A stretch of 48,057 nucleotides of DNA from Bacteroidales bacterium (GTDB lineage Bacteria > Bacteroidota > Bacteroidia > Bacteroidales > P3): the NCBI GenBank assembly GCA_017480145.1, contig JAFVBF010000017.1:1-48057 (forward strand), written 5' to 3'. A program made the translations under genes and the position numbers. The notes under the pieces are model-generated. The model had not been told where the DNA came from. It searched no databases and worked only from the letters and a program-made list of their open reading frames with translations. Position 1 is the stretch's first letter. Each line of letters opens with the position of its first letter. This document shows positions 37,001 through 45,939 of the stretch, in pieces.

Positions 37001-37619
37001 CTACCGAGTCAAGACATCCTTTGGCATCGGTGACAATGACCTTATAGTCACCTGCCGCCAAACCGGTGTATTCTGACGTTGCTTGTGGCTCGCCGCCATT
37101 GAGGCTATAAGCATAAGAAGGCGTTCCCAACGTAGTGGATAAGACAATACTACCACTGGACATACCATAGCAGTCTACATCTTGATGCGATGCCACTGTC
37201 AGTTCAACCGCAGGATGGATAGTAAGCGAAAGGACGATTATCGAATCGCCACCGAAGCGATTGGCGTTCAGCATTGTATCACGAAACTGGAAAACACCGG
37301 CAACCGAAGTCTGGGCTTCCGTAATTGTAAAAGTCTCATCGCTATAAGATTCGTTTTGACACACCTCGCGTTCATAGGTAAGTGAGTCGTCTCGATAGGG
37401 CTGCTGCACCCCTTCGTTGCTCATTTTGTCGGGAGAAAGAACCATGACAGCAGGTTCACCGAGCGTGAAACTGACTGACCCAGTAGCGTTGCCTCCGTCT
37501 TTACCCGCAGAAGAGACGACTTTCTGAGCCATGCTTCCAAATGACAACAGCGAAAGTAATAAAAAGATTGACAAACGCTTAGAAACGAAACTTGCAGCAG
37601 TATAAGTTTGTGTTTCCAT
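31053..37619 (-). CDS. giant SprB-like repeat adhesin, truncated inside its T9SS sorting tail
   Basis: 2,188 residues as read. A signal peptide (about 1-31, ending FGSMAQ) is followed by a domain with KVVSSAG and SFTLGEP found near the N-terminus of T9SS cargo. Residues about 138-790 alternate four SprB-type units (CYG...G...Y.LNG) with four PKD-like units (VC.G...Y.W). About 800-2,050 hold 24 units of roughly 50 residues with the pattern CDSxxWxDGxxY...GCDSVVTLHLT. A T9SS tail begins LMLYPNPVRRG but stops at a TGA (31053-31055) after VVVYDLL. The frame stays open for 43 more codons to a TAA at 30921-30923, encoding the rest of the tail. Gly is normally found at the TGA site, one substitution away. 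A -33/-7 promoter precedes the gene. Confidence 0.85.
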   Translation of the reverse strand: METQTYTAASFVSKRLSIFLLLSLLSFGSMAQKVVSSAGKDGGNATGSVSFTLGEPAVMVLSPDKMSNEGVQQPYRDDSLTYEREVCQNESYSDETFTITEAQTSVAGVFQFRDTMLNANRFGGDSIIVLSLTIHPAVELTVASHQDVDCYGMSSGSIVLSTTLGTPSYAYSLNGGEPQATSEYTGLAAGDYKVIVTDAKGCLDSVEISLIQPDAALQVSVAASESVICGGVTATLSSTTAGGTTPYAYLWSADNVSAGLPDSPVTGDVEVSPTSNSNYTLTVTDALGCTATDEVSISASEQPELVIESQTNNPCYGFLVGSVTLGVTNGSGTYTYALEGVSPQSSPLFVNLAAGDYIATATDANGCVSSPLTVVISQPEAVLSVSASAVLSNVCQGDSVLLTSEARGGTPGEGSYDYLWTASPAGSGLPVETEVASIKVGPQTSTLYTLKVTDANGCTDVSTVTVTVHPRPLLSIPAYSDVTCYGLEDGSITIAASQGDGSYTYMLNGSAAESNNSGLASGTYEASVTDGKGCVSDVVTVIISEPEAIELTAVSKFGVICMGAKDTLSAHASGGTGDITYSWSSESSSAGVFDPIGKAVEVAPTATSTYVVTAKDANECPSTVEVSVTVRPLPTAVVKSKQDIKCHGDHTGSFTLTVTNGLGTSSYDTTFSNLGAALWRVSIQDEMCIRENAVEVPILHPVEPLLVMASPEDGAVCPDGSIVLTAEAHGGTQSGYVYEWSSNDALAGLPAVTDLASIEVSPESESVYEVLVTDANGCKASTTATVTMKDSTMRDTFAVACDSYSWREYDDITESTILTHTETKSNGCDSVIILHLTVNHSNTGDTTANACDQFKWYNNPMHMVSSGKRSFTETHTFTNIAGCDSVVTLHLTVSVSNSGIDTKDVCDSLLWIDGITYRENTSTPTHTLTNIYGCDSLVTLHLTLRHAATGIDAQTPCDSLVWLDGTTYTTNTTSAIHRILEAAQNGCDSVVTLHLTLRHGSSGIDLQHACENYLWIDGTTYGESTSSATFTTTNAAGCDSLVTLNLTLGHNNTGIDIHESCDSFLWIDGVYYFSDNNSTTYKLEHANSDGCDSVVTLHLTIAHSSEGTDIQSACDTYEWIDGTTYTASISGATYTLQNAINCDSVVTLHLTMGHSNTGTEIRTECGAYTWIDGVTYTESAIASYTLPNASNCDSVVTLDLTVSSTDTVYIDTASVCAGDRYVSDGFNTPTVLRTVSQRVFDTLYGLNSLGCDSLTILRLMVNPVDSNEIVDAVNGGQSYLSHSFSIATEVRATDYQLFDTIVTDNRYGCDSSVFLTLTVRGTDSTRIDTLLCDNALPVEWRGFVFNEAGTQSFTRTTSSGSNQVVTLVLTVKNSSSYDTAIVACDSYDWYDRTGLTSSATISRTLYDGNSVGCDSIVTLHLTINRSSSSQFVRRACDSYTWIDGNVYNESNDTATHTIANGNAVGCDSVVHLHLTMSHFQQVAVSETICFNQLPYTWNGEVFDRAGTKSTFLTSSFGCDSNVIMTLVVNSSYTNSDERSICPADLPYVWNDVEFTEVGTKTITLTSLGGCDSTVIMSLKVNSSHHATIQDTACYEYLWTLLDTTLLLADPGFDTHLYIRKLDNGCEAQDTLILMLYPNASTLAHPSACDRYQWSRTGEVYTVDTTVLYSFTDDNGCIGADTLRLTIDHNTGRRYDAADCDSFLWQHLDGRMDTLRSGGRHTYFYYSSNGCPSTDTLDLSLFSGSYDSYAATSCDSFRWLASSAYGHGSDLTYTESGDYVSVYRNAVGCPSVDTLHLSLLSSGSGSDSVHGCSSYVWMVNGNAVDTYTSAGTYYYSSVADNGCPRSDTLVLTLGQGSASTDYRVTCDSLEWIDGVVYTSTITGPTYVLDNASGCDSVVTLDLRLSYATTSTEMVSACERYYWNDSLYTKSTEDVRVFENRYGCDSIAYFSLSIHQSEASVDNRSACDSLVWHNRVYYESTRTPQARLTNRYGCDSVVTLHLTVRHSTSSTVRVQGEGSYIYNGSTYLYSGDYPEVLTNSVGCDSVVTLSVSIMHNKPLPQIQAYENKAVLVNHYPNGADHPRVDYIAYRWFHDGQFISGAIEDYYARKGYAALSGSYYVEVPTDESRTHWVRSNTIEIVASKVSLDFAAIHQLMLYPNPVRRGAQVTLVVAQDENDIVDGSRVVVYDLL
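33200..35250 (-). repeat. tandem coding repeats of about 150-165 bp
   Basis: The best conserved units of the adhesin lie here, each ending in a block on the plus strand like GTCACCACGCTGTCACAGCC (the codons for GCDSVVT). Adjacent units differ in the middle but keep the ends. The same motif recurs less regularly from about 31460 to 33200. Boundaries are approximate. Confidence 0.65.
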
Positions 37620-37643
37620 ATTTCAGAGTATTATATACGCCTG

Positions 37644-37674
37644 CAAAGTTATAAAATTTTATTAAAAAGTCAAA
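37644..37674 (-). promoter_or_regulatory. full -33/-7 promoter of the giant adhesin gene
   Basis: Minus strand: TTTG at 37674-37671, a 19-bp spacer and TAACTTTG at 37651-37644. Both boxes and the spacing match the Bacteroidota consensus. The leader to the ATG at 37619 is about 20 nt. It is the only promoter I can see for the whole three-gene adhesin locus. Confidence 0.75.
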
Positions 37675-37859
37675 TCCACTTGGAGAAATCACAACTTCGA
37701 CGAGGTGCATAGAGGCCTCCTCTCCCTGTCCAGAGAAAGCCCATCTTATAGGCCCTTCGATGATGACAAGGCAGCAGACCGATGGTAGGGTTTAGAGACA
37801 GCGGGGAGGAATCAACAGACCGATTTTCTGGAGGAAGGCAACGCTTCAAAAAAAAAATG

Positions 37860-37867
37860 TATTTTTG
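37860..37867 (+). promoter_or_regulatory. -7 box for bamD
   Basis: TATTTTTG-C ends seven nucleotides before the bamD ATG at 37874 (six between). An A-run precedes it. The leader would be only a few bases. Confidence 0.55.
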
Positions 37868-37873
37868 CAGACT

Positions 37874-38683
37874 ATGAAAAAAAGTGCCATATACGCCATA
37901 TCGGTACTAAGCATTTTGTTATTAACTGGTTGCAGCAATTATAACAAACTGTTGAAGAGTAACGACTACGATGCGAAATACACGGCAGCCCTGGCCTATT
38001 ACAACGAGAATAGCTATAGCAAGGCTATTCAACTGTTTGAGAATCTAACAATGCACTATCGCGGCAAAGAGAATGCCGAAAACATCTCTTGGTACTATGC
38101 CCAGGCTCTGATGAAAGAGGCAGATTATTACACCGCTGGCTATCAATTTCAAAGGTTCACGAGACAATTTCCATATAGCGAACGTGCCGAGGAAGCAGCG
38201 TATCTGGCAGCCTACTGCAAATATCAAGAATCGTCTCCTTACACGCTTGACCAATCCAGCACCAAAGAAGCCGTAAAGGCCTTGGAAAGTTTTGCAGAAC
38301 GATACCCGCAAAGCGTGCATGTACCAGAGGTAAACGGTTATCTGGACGAGCTGCGAGACAAACTGATGCTCAAAGAATACGAGATTGCCATTGGCTACTA
38401 CACTATCGAAGCCTATCATGCAGCTTATATATCCCTACAGAACTACATCAACCAATATCCAGAATCAAACTATCGAGAAGATGCCATGTTCTATATGCTT
38501 AGTGCCGGTTATGAATATGCCGCCAATAGCACTGAGAGCAAGATCAAAGAGCGTATGCAGCAGGTAGTGAACGACTTTGACAAGTTTGCAACCTCTTTTT
38601 CCAACTCCAAATATATCGGCAAGGCACAGGAAATATACACCAAAAGCCGTGCCACCTTGGCAAAACTGGAGCAATCAAAATAA
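37874..38683 (+). CDS. bamD: outer membrane assembly lipoprotein BamD
   Basis: 269 residues from ATG 37874; the TTG three codons upstream lies inside the -7 box. A lipoprotein signal ends in LLLTGC, with the lipidated Cys at residue 20. Five TPR-like repeats follow, for example AALAYYNENSYSKAIQLFENL near 40-60 and the YYTAGYQFQRFTRQFP segment. BamD is the essential partner of BamA in inserting beta-barrels into the outer membrane. The order bamD-omega-coaBC is characteristic of Bacteroidota. The mRNA is probably near-leaderless. Confidence 0.92.
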   Translation: MKKSAIYAISVLSILLLTGCSNYNKLLKSNDYDAKYTAALAYYNENSYSKAIQLFENLTMHYRGKENAENISWYYAQALMKEADYYTAGYQFQRFTRQFPYSERAEEAAYLAAYCKYQESSPYTLDQSSTKEAVKALESFAERYPQSVHVPEVNGYLDELRDKLMLKEYEIAIGYYTIEAYHAAYISLQNYINQYPESNYREDAMFYMLSAGYEYAANSTESKIKERMQQVVNDFDKFATSFSNSKYIGKAQEIYTKSRATLAKLEQSK

Positions 38684-38721
38684 CCACGACAATAAAATCA
38701 AAAAAAATAACAAACTCAATC

Positions 38722-39108
38722 ATGGAAGACAAGAAAAAGAAAATCTCGAACACGACCATCACTCGCAATACCGCCGAGTTCAGCCAAGAGACAGGCAATA
38801 TATATGAAACCGTTGCCATGCTGACCAAACGCGCCAACCAAATTGCGATTAATGAGAAAAAAGAGATTCACAAAAAGATAGACGAGTACACAACCAGTAT
38901 CGAGACAATGGATGAAATGTTTGAAAACCGAGAGCAAATAGAACTGGTGCGTCGCTTCGAGCAAATGCCTAAACCCACACTGGTGGCCACGGAGGAATAT
39001 CTGGAGCACGAACTCGCCTATCGCAATCCTGCCAAAGAAGATCAGCGGCTCCGCAAGATGGAAGAGATGGAAGAACGCGTCATTGCCGAAAAGGAAGTGC
39101 AGCAGTGA
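38722..39108 (+). CDS. rpoZ: RNA polymerase omega subunit, Bacteroidota type
   Basis: 128 residues. An N-terminal NTTITRNTAEFSQETGNIYET and the following helix MLTKRANQIAINEK correspond to the omega fold, with the conserved RANQIA core at about 38-43. A long charged C-terminal extension with acidic helices is a feature of this phylum. Omega binds beta-prime and helps assemble the polymerase. It lies 38 bp after bamD and its stop overlaps the coaBC start (GTGA). Confidence 0.8.
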   Translation: MEDKKKKISNTTITRNTAEFSQETGNIYETVAMLTKRANQIAINEKKEIHKKIDEYTTSIETMDEMFENREQIELVRRFEQMPKPTLVATEEYLEHELAYRNPAKEDQRLRKMEEMEERVIAEKEVQQ

Positions 39109-40301
39109 ATATCATTATAGGAATCTGCGGAGGCATTGCCGCCTACAAGGTGCCAATGCTGATTCGACAGCTGAAGAAAAACGGACATCAGGTGCAGTGT
39201 GTGGCGACTCGCCACGCACTGCAATTCGTTACGCCCCTTACGCTCGAAACACTCAGTCAACGCAGCCTATACTGCGACTTGTTTGAAAACAGCAATGAAG
39301 TAAGTACCGAGCATATCGCCCTTAAAGACTGGGGGGATATGATTGTCGTGGCACCAGCGACGGCCAATATAATTGGCAAAATGGCTCATGGAATTGCAGA
39401 CGATGCACTCTCTACCCTACTTCTGGCAATGTCGGCAAAACCACGCTACGTATGCCCAGCCATGAACAGCGATATGCTCCATGCCAATGCGACGCAACGC
39501 AACATTGAGCAATTACGAAAAGATAATGTAACTATCATAGAATCAACTACTGGAGAATTGGCTTGCGGCACTACTGGCGATGGCCGTATGGCAGAGCCAG
39601 AAGACATATACAAACATCTGATACCATGCCATATAGAGAATCTTTCAGGCAAGAAATTCCTCATTACGGCAGGTCCTACCTATGAGAGAATAGACTCCGT
39701 TCGATTCATTGGCAATTATTCCTCTGGCAAAATGGGCTATGCCGTGGCGGAAGCCCTGGCGCAAAAGGGTGCCAACGTCATCCTCATCAGTGGACCTACG
39801 CACCTCACAACCTCGCATCCCAACATCCATTGCCAACGGATTGAAAATGCCCAAGAGATGTACGATGCCGCCACAGCTGTTTTCCCTTCTTGCAATGGGG
39901 CAGTACTAACTGCCGCCGTGGCAGACTACAGACCTTTACATACTGCCGACCATAAGTTGAAAAAGAGGGACGATGAGGGCATGACATTACAACTGGTACA
40001 GAACCCAGATATCTTAGCCGCCTTAGGGCAGAGCAAAGGTCCTAACCAACTGCTGGCAGGATTTGCCCTGGAGACTAATGATGAGATAGAAAATGCCCGC
40101 AAAAAACTGGTACGCAAAAATCTGGACTTCATCGTGCTCAACTCCCTCAATGATGCGGGTGCTGGCTTTGGGGTGGACACAAACAAGGTGACATTCCTAT
40201 TTCCCGACGGCAAAACCATCGAGAATCCCCTAAAGAGTAAATCCGCTGTAGCACAAGACATCGCCAATATAATTGAGCGTATGTTATCAGAGCAATCGTA
40301 G
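39105..40301 (+). CDS. coaBC: bifunctional phosphopantothenoylcysteine decarboxylase / phosphopantothenate-cysteine ligase
   Basis: 398 residues from a GTG overlapping the omega stop by 4 bp. The CoaC half (1-185) has the FMN-binding GICGGIAAYK (6-15), the active-site PAMNSDML and a His-Lys region typical of decarboxylases. The CoaB half begins near KKFLITAGPTYERID (185-199) and has the GNYSSGKMGYAVAEAL nucleotide-binding loop and a late VLNSLND with KVTFLF. Together they turn 4'-phosphopantothenate into 4'-phosphopantetheine for coenzyme A. Confidence 0.95.
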   Translation: MNIIIGICGGIAAYKVPMLIRQLKKNGHQVQCVATRHALQFVTPLTLETLSQRSLYCDLFENSNEVSTEHIALKDWGDMIVVAPATANIIGKMAHGIADDALSTLLLAMSAKPRYVCPAMNSDMLHANATQRNIEQLRKDNVTIIESTTGELACGTTGDGRMAEPEDIYKHLIPCHIENLSGKKFLITAGPTYERIDSVRFIGNYSSGKMGYAVAEALAQKGANVILISGPTHLTTSHPNIHCQRIENAQEMYDAATAVFPSCNGAVLTAAVADYRPLHTADHKLKKRDDEGMTLQLVQNPDILAALGQSKGPNQLLAGFALETNDEIENARKKLVRKNLDFIVLNSLNDAGAGFGVDTNKVTFLFPDGKTIENPLKSKSAVAQDIANIIERMLSEQS

Positions 40302-40341
40302 CCCCATCCCCCACAGACAAAGTCCTTCTGCCAAACAGCAC

Positions 40342-41316
40342 ATGAACAAAATATCCCTCATAGCCATCATCTTAGCCGTCTTAGCCTTAGCTGGAGAAGC
40401 ATTCATTCTATCCACTCAAAGGGATAATGATGACGAGCTATACCAACAAGCCATCCGCAATGACTACCGGGTCTTTGCCCCATTGTTGCCAGATACCCTA
40501 ACACTGGCCGGAGAACGAGTCCCCTTAGAGCTTTATTATGTGTATGAAGGATTGGACAGGGAACTATCGAGCATAATGTATCAACAACTGAATACCCAGC
40601 TCGTGTTTAAGCGTGCCAACCGTTTTTTCCCCGAGATAGAAGACATCTTATGCAAGTACGACATCCCCGAGGACTTTAAATACCTGTGCGTTACAGAGAG
40701 TTCGTTGACCAATGCCACATCGCCTGCCAAAGCCCAAGGGTTCTGGCAGTTGATGAAAGTCACTGCGGAGCAATATGGCCTCGAAGTGAATGACGAGGTA
40801 GATATGCGCAACGACCTTACTGCTGCTACCGAGGCGGCCTGCCGTTTTATGCGTAGCCTATACAACCGCTATGGCAGTTGGACACTGGCGGCCGCAGCCT
40901 ATAACATGGGACCTAACGGGCTGGCACGCCAAATGGAAGCACAAGACCAGGACAACTATTACGACCTGTGGCTCAACTCTGAGACCGCCCGCTATGTATA
41001 TAGAATACTGGCCTACAAGCTCATTATGCAGAATCCTCAGGACTACGGATTCAACCTGCGCTATTGCGACCTGTACCCCCCCCTGCCCTATAACACAGAC
41101 ACCCTTTCAGGCCGAAATATAAATCTCTATCACTATGCCAAACGTCACGGATGCAGCTATCGAATGCTGCGAACGATGAATCCATGGTTGAAAGGGAACA
41201 CACTGCATAACCGACAGGGCAAGACCTACACCATGAAACTGCCCATTGCCAATGGGACAAAGATAAGCACACTGACCCACGGACGAAAAGACACAAGTCT
41301 TGTGGACCGGATGTAG
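40342..41316 (+). CDS. membrane-anchored lytic transglycosylase with LysM-like end (MltD type)
   Basis: 324 residues from ATG 40342; the frame is open earlier but that part overlaps coaBC. One N-terminal hydrophobic segment (about 5-22). The SLT domain shows [13 protein letters not shown] (catalytic Glu in ES near 119), AQGFWQLM and [15 protein letters not shown] LysM-like C-terminus ([19 protein letters not shown], near 270-288) probably binds peptidoglycan. It cleaves the glycan strand by forming 1,6-anhydro-muramic ends. Eight C at about 41075-41082 lie in the coding sequence, with the frame intact. Confidence 0.88.
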   Translation: MNKISLIAIILAVLALAGEAFILSTQRDNDDELYQQAIRNDYRVFAPLLPDTLTLAGERVPLELYYVYEGLDRELSSIMYQQLNTQLVFKRANRFFPEIEDILCKYDIPEDFKYLCVTESSLTNATSPAKAQGFWQLMKVTAEQYGLEVNDEVDMRNDLTAATEAACRFMRSLYNRYGSWTLAAAAYNMGPNGLARQMEAQDQDNYYDLWLNSETARYVYRILAYKLIMQNPQDYGFNLRYCDLYPPLPYNTDTLSGRNINLYHYAKRHGCSYRMLRTMNPWLKGNTLHNRQGKTYTMKLPIANGTKISTLTHGRKDTSLVDRM

Positions 41317-41358
41317 CCTTTAGCCCTACTAACCAGTCTATCCTGCATACGAGTCACC

Positions 41359-44241
41359 ATGAGCGAAAACAACGAAATAGAGATTCTCGGCGCACGAGAG
41401 CACAACCTACAAAACGTTGACATAAACATACCGCGCAACCAGCTGGTAGTCTTCACAGGCCTGAGCGGTAGCGGGAAATCAAGCCTGGCATTCAACACCA
41501 TACATGCCGAAGGGCAAAGACGCTATATGGAGACCTTCTCGGCCTACGCCCGCCAGTTCATCGGCAACATGGAGCGTCCAGACGTAGATCGAATCACAGG
41601 TCTTAGCCCCGTGATTTCTATTGAACAAAAGACCACCAACAAGAACCCACGCTCGACCGTGGGAACGGTGACAGAGGTGTACGATTTTGTGAGACTGCTC
41701 TATGCCCGAGTAGGGATAGCCTACTCCCACACCAGCGGGCAACGCATGGTAAAATATTCCGAGAGTCAGATACTTGACACCCTTGCCTCACTTTACGACG
41801 GGCACGACATCACTATCCTTGCTCCCCTGGTGAAGCGGCGCAAAGGCCACTATCGCGAACTATTCGTACAGATAGCAAAAAAAGGATTCCTAAGGGTACG
41901 TGTGGATGGAGAAATCCGCGAACTGACCTACAATATGCAGGTGGACCGATACAAGACCCACGACATTGAACTGGTAGTAGACAGGGTTCGCGTAGGCAAG
42001 AATCCCGCCCGACTCAAAGAGGCGGTGCAGACGGCGTTCAAGCAAGGCAACGGCGTATTGATGGTACTCGACAACACGGCATCAGCATCGCCCATACCAC
42101 AGGCAACAAACAATAATGACGTTCACTACTTCAGCAAACTGCTGATGGATCCCGAAACGGGGATGTCATACCCCGAACCCGAACCCAACACATTCTCGTT
42201 CAACTCGCCCTATGGTGCTTGTCCTAAATGCAACGGTCTGGGACAAGTGGCTGAGTTAGACCTTGACAAACTGATTCCCGACAAGCATAAAAGCATTCGT
42301 AATGGAGCCCTTGAAGCTTTGGGTAAATACAGCGCCACGAATTATGTCTATCGGCGGTTGGAGAATCTTGGCAAACATTATGGATTCACCATTGACGACC
42401 CCATCGGCGAACTGAGCGAAGAGGCCATGAATGCCATCCTTTATGGCACCAGCGACTTCACCGGGGTTGAAGACCCATACGACCAAGGGCATACCAGCAG
42501 TTTTCAGGGCATCGTAAACTACATCAATGAGATGAACTCTGATGATAGTCCCGCAGGGCTGAAGAAATGGGCATCCTCATTCATGAATTGCACGCCGTGT
42601 CCGGAATGTCATGGTTATCGTCTTCGTCCAGAATCATTAGCTTTTCGAGTGGACGGAATGAATATTGGAGAACTATCGGAACTTGACCTTACAGAACTGC
42701 GAGAACGACTCTCTGGAGTGGAAGAACGTTTGGATCCCGAGCAAAGACCCATTGCACACGAAATATTACGAGAGATACTCATCCGACTGCAATTCCTGAT
42801 AGATGTCGGCGTGGGATATCTGAGCATGAACCGCAACACTGGCAGCCTATCCGGAGGAGAGTCTCAACGCATCCGTTTAGCCACTCAGATTGGGGCAAAA
42901 CTGGTGAATGTGCTATACATCCTCGATGAGCCCAGCATTGGTCTACACCAGCGAGACAACCAAAAACTCATCAAGGCCCTGCAGGACCTACGAGATTTGG
43001 GCAATAGCGTCATCGTAGTAGAACATGACCGTGACATGATGATGGCGGCCGACTATCTGGTGGATATTGGGCCAGGAGCTGGTGTGCATGGAGGCAAAGT
43101 GGTATTCAAAGGCAGCCATCAGGACATTCTGAACAACAGCAAACAGAAGGAATCGGGGAGTTTGACCCTGGATTACCTGCTGCGTCGCAAGGAGATCGCC
43201 TTACCTCCCCGTCGAAGCGCGCAGGGATGTGAACACCTGGTGCTAAAAGGTGCCACGGGCAACAACCTGAAAAGCGTCACATTAGACATCCCTCTGGGAT
43301 TATTTGTATGTGTGACAGGGGTGAGCGGAAGCGGCAAATCAACCCTCATCAATGAGACCTTGCATTCCATACTCAATCAGCATTTTCATCGTGCACAACG
43401 ACGGCCCCTCCCCTACGAGAGCATTGAGGGGCTACAGCATCTGGACAAGGTCATCGAGATAGACCAAAGTCCTATCGGACGTTCTCCACGAAGCAACCCA
43501 GCCACTTATGTGGGTGTTTTTGATGAGATTAGGACACTCTTCTCCCTTCTACCCTCAGCCCGAATCAGAGGCTACAAATCAGGACGATTCTCCTTCAACG
43601 TTAGTGGAGGACGATGTGAACACTGCAAGGGTGCTGGCGTACACACCATAGAGATGAACTTCCTGCCTGACGTGTATGTGAACTGCGAAGTGTGCAACGG
43701 GAAGCGATACAACCGAGAAACGCTGGAAATAAGATACAAGGGCAAAAGCATTGCTGATGTGCTGGACATGACGATTGACGAGAGCGTTGATTTTTTTGAG
43801 GCCTATCCAAAGACACTACGCAAGTTAAAAGCCTTACAGGAAGTAGGACTTGGCTACGTGAAATTAGGGCAGCCGAGCACAACACTCAGCGGAGGAGAAG
43901 CCCAACGGGTGAAACTGGCCACCGAGTTGGCAAAACCAGATACAGGCAAGACACTCTACATTCTTGACGAGCCAACCACAGGGCTGCATTTCGAAGACAT
44001 CCGAGTGTTACTGGAGGTGCTGCAAAAACTGGTGGACAAGGGGAATACTGTGCTGGTCATTGAGCACAACATGGATGTCATCAAAGTGGCTGACTGGCTG
44101 ATAGACATGGGCCCTGACGGCGGTCAAAAGGGCGGACACATCGTATTCACGGGAACGCCCGAGGAACTGTCCGCCACAGAAGGCAACGACACCGGGAGAT
44201 TTCTTAAAGAGGAACTACAAGCCATGCAACATCCATGCTAA
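41359..44241 (+). CDS. uvrA: excinuclease ABC subunit A
   Basis: 960 residues, as usual for UvrA, the damage-recognition ATPase of nucleotide excision repair. Two ABC modules: Walker [10 protein letters not shown] near 33-41 with signature [12 protein letters not shown] near 495, and Walker [12 protein letters not shown] near 653 with signature [12 protein letters not shown] near 843. Two zinc modules are visible: CPKCNGLGQ with CPECHGYRL, and CEHCKGAG with CEVCNGKRY. The C-terminus has the usual TGLHFEDI and HNMDVIK segments. The next gene starts within its last codons. Confidence 0.97.
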   Translation: MSENNEIEILGAREHNLQNVDINIPRNQLVVFTGLSGSGKSSLAFNTIHAEGQRRYMETFSAYARQFIGNMERPDVDRITGLSPVISIEQKTTNKNPRSTVGTVTEVYDFVRLLYARVGIAYSHTSGQRMVKYSESQILDTLASLYDGHDITILAPLVKRRKGHYRELFVQIAKKGFLRVRVDGEIRELTYNMQVDRYKTHDIELVVDRVRVGKNPARLKEAVQTAFKQGNGVLMVLDNTASASPIPQATNNNDVHYFSKLLMDPETGMSYPEPEPNTFSFNSPYGACPKCNGLGQVAELDLDKLIPDKHKSIRNGALEALGKYSATNYVYRRLENLGKHYGFTIDDPIGELSEEAMNAILYGTSDFTGVEDPYDQGHTSSFQGIVNYINEMNSDDSPAGLKKWASSFMNCTPCPECHGYRLRPESLAFRVDGMNIGELSELDLTELRERLSGVEERLDPEQRPIAHEILREILIRLQFLIDVGVGYLSMNRNTGSLSGGESQRIRLATQIGAKLVNVLYILDEPSIGLHQRDNQKLIKALQDLRDLGNSVIVVEHDRDMMMAADYLVDIGPGAGVHGGKVVFKGSHQDILNNSKQKESGSLTLDYLLRRKEIALPPRRSAQGCEHLVLKGATGNNLKSVTLDIPLGLFVCVTGVSGSGKSTLINETLHSILNQHFHRAQRRPLPYESIEGLQHLDKVIEIDQSPIGRSPRSNPATYVGVFDEIRTLFSLLPSARIRGYKSGRFSFNVSGGRCEHCKGAGVHTIEMNFLPDVYVNCEVCNGKRYNRETLEIRYKGKSIADVLDMTIDESVDFFEAYPKTLRKLKALQEVGLGYVKLGQPSTTLSGGEAQRVKLATELAKPDTGKTLYILDEPTTGLHFEDIRVLLEVLQKLVDKGNTVLVIEHNMDVIKVADWLIDMGPDGGQKGGHIVFTGTPEELSATEGNDTGRFLKEELQAMQHPC

Positions 44242-45383
44242 AGGTATTTTTTTTGATATATCTACTTGGCACACCCTTGCTGCTCATGAACCTATCGCGA
44301 CGATGGCGATGGATTGACAAGGTGTCGCCCATGACATTGTTGTACATTATCGGACTACTGATTGCAAATACCACACCATTTCTTAAACTGTGCGATGCAG
44401 AAGCCTTGAACTTGCTCATCGGCAATGTGTCCGTTCCCTTAGCATTGCCCCTTATGCTTATGGGATGCAATCTGAGCCAATGGTCAACAGGCAAGGCTAC
44501 GAGGGCCTTTCTGACAGGATTGTCAGCCGTGCTTATTGCCATTGTTGCTGGATTCTTTCTGTTTCGTCACAATTACGAAAGTCACGAATTTGCCCAAATA
44601 TGCGCCGTTGTGACCGGACTTTACACCGGAGGCATCCCCAATATTGCCGCCATAGCTAAAGGCGTAAGAATCAGCGATGAGCTATACCTGTACATCACCA
44701 GTTATGACCTTATTGTCACAGGGATGTACCTTGTCTTCATCATTTTCTTTGGCAAAAAGGTATTTCGCACCCTGCTCCCTACCCCAAAAGCAACAACTGA
44801 ATCTGCGGTTCAGACGGATGCGCCGAAAGTCATCTTTCCCTTTGACCGCAGCCACTGGAAGCAGTCATTGATGGTTATTATATTAACTCTGATCATCGCT
44901 GCAATATCCTATACTATAGCACTATTAGTATCTTCTGGAGACGGCCCGAATATGACCGTGCTGATACTCCTGCTAACCACAATGGCAATTGCCATCTCTT
45001 TTTGGAAACCCATCCAAAAGCAGGAGAGTTCTTTCGACATGGGACTCTACTGCGTCTATGTATTCTGCTTCACGATAGCCAACGGATGCAATGTAAGGCA
45101 GATGGACTTCATGGGCAGCCTTGACATTCTATGGCTGATAGTCTTTGTGATCTTTGGCTCCCTACTGCTACAAATCGTCCTTGCCAAACTATTCAAAATC
45201 GATGGAGACACCGTAATGGCCAGTTCCGTATCGCTTATCAATTCGCCACCTTTTGTTCCCATGGTGGCAGCGTTGCTGAACAATAAAGACGTGATGATGA
45301 CTGGCATCTGCGTCGGCCTCTTAGGCTACATGGTAGGCAACTACATCGGCATCGGCATATTTGTGATATTGTCACAAATATAG
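44235..45383 (+). CDS. DUF819-family integral membrane protein
   Basis: 382 residues with about ten hydrophobic segments and no signal peptide beyond the first helix. The family motif PLALPLMLMGCNLSQW lies near 70-85 and the conserved YTGGIPNIAAIAKG near 132-145. DUF819 proteins resemble the GltS/AEC-like transporter fold, but no substrate has been settled. The start overlaps the uvrA stop by 7 bp, and it ends 12 bp from the convergent thioesterase. Confidence 0.85.
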   Translation: MLKVFFLIYLLGTPLLLMNLSRRWRWIDKVSPMTLLYIIGLLIANTTPFLKLCDAEALNLLIGNVSVPLALPLMLMGCNLSQWSTGKATRAFLTGLSAVLIAIVAGFFLFRHNYESHEFAQICAVVTGLYTGGIPNIAAIAKGVRISDELYLYITSYDLIVTGMYLVFIIFFGKKVFRTLLPTPKATTESAVQTDAPKVIFPFDRSHWKQSLMVIILTLIIAAISYTIALLVSSGDGPNMTVLILLLTTMAIAISFWKPIQKQESSFDMGLYCVYVFCFTIANGCNVRQMDFMGSLDILWLIVFVIFGSLLLQIVLAKLFKIDGDTVMASSVSLINSPPFVPMVAALLNNKDVMMTGICVGLLGYMVGNYIGIGIFVILSQI

Positions 45384-45395
45384 CGATGCCAGCAT

Positions 45396-45806
45396 TCACA
45401 CCTGTAGCATCCTCTGGCGAACATCGTCGGGAATAACAGCGGAATGCTGTGTAGAGCGACAGTAACCAGAAAGAATAGTCTTACAGACCGCCAAAGGGGA
45501 TGCATCTGCCACCATAACGCCGTTGGCATCAAGCTGGACAATCCGTTGCAAAAACTCCACACTCTTGTTACCGAATCGGGCCACCTCAGTTGTAACACCG
45601 ATGCGATCTGAGAAGTGTGTCTGACGACAAAAATCCACATCGATATGGACAATCATCATGGTGAAATCCTGATGATAGAGATCAACCTCGGCAGATGCAA
45701 AGAAATGCTCTTTGCCAAGATCAAAAAACTCAAGATAGATAGCGTTATTCACGTGCCCCATCATGTCGATGTCGTTGAAACGAAGCTGTAGTGGGAGAAG
45801 ATGCAT
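45396..45806 (-). CDS. hotdog-fold acyl-CoA thioesterase (4HBT family)
   Basis: 136 residues, typical of the 4-hydroxybenzoyl-CoA thioesterase family. The catalytic-site region reads RFNDIDMMGHVNNAIYLEFFD (residues 9-29), where the Asp of NDID and the HVNN segment match the YbgC/FadM pattern. It likely hydrolyses acyl-CoA or acyl-ACP in the cytosol, but the substrate is unknown. The 133-bp gap to the kinase gene shows no -7 box I trust, so it could be the last gene of the yqeY-regulator-kinase unit. Confidence 0.88.
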   Translation of the reverse strand: MHLLPLQLRFNDIDMMGHVNNAIYLEFFDLGKEHFFASAEVDLYHQDFTMMIVHIDVDFCRQTHFSDRIGVTTEVARFGNKSVEFLQRIVQLDANGVMVADASPLAVCKTILSGYCRSTQHSAVIPDDVRQRMLQV

Positions 45807-45939
45807 GATGTTGGAGGATTAATTGGATAAGAAAATTTATTGAGACTAAAATGTTCGTGATTTGTTTGAGGCTATTTTGAATTTGGCAGTGAAATGGAAT
45901 GACGTGTATGGCGTATTGAGTTCAAACCGACTCCCAATC

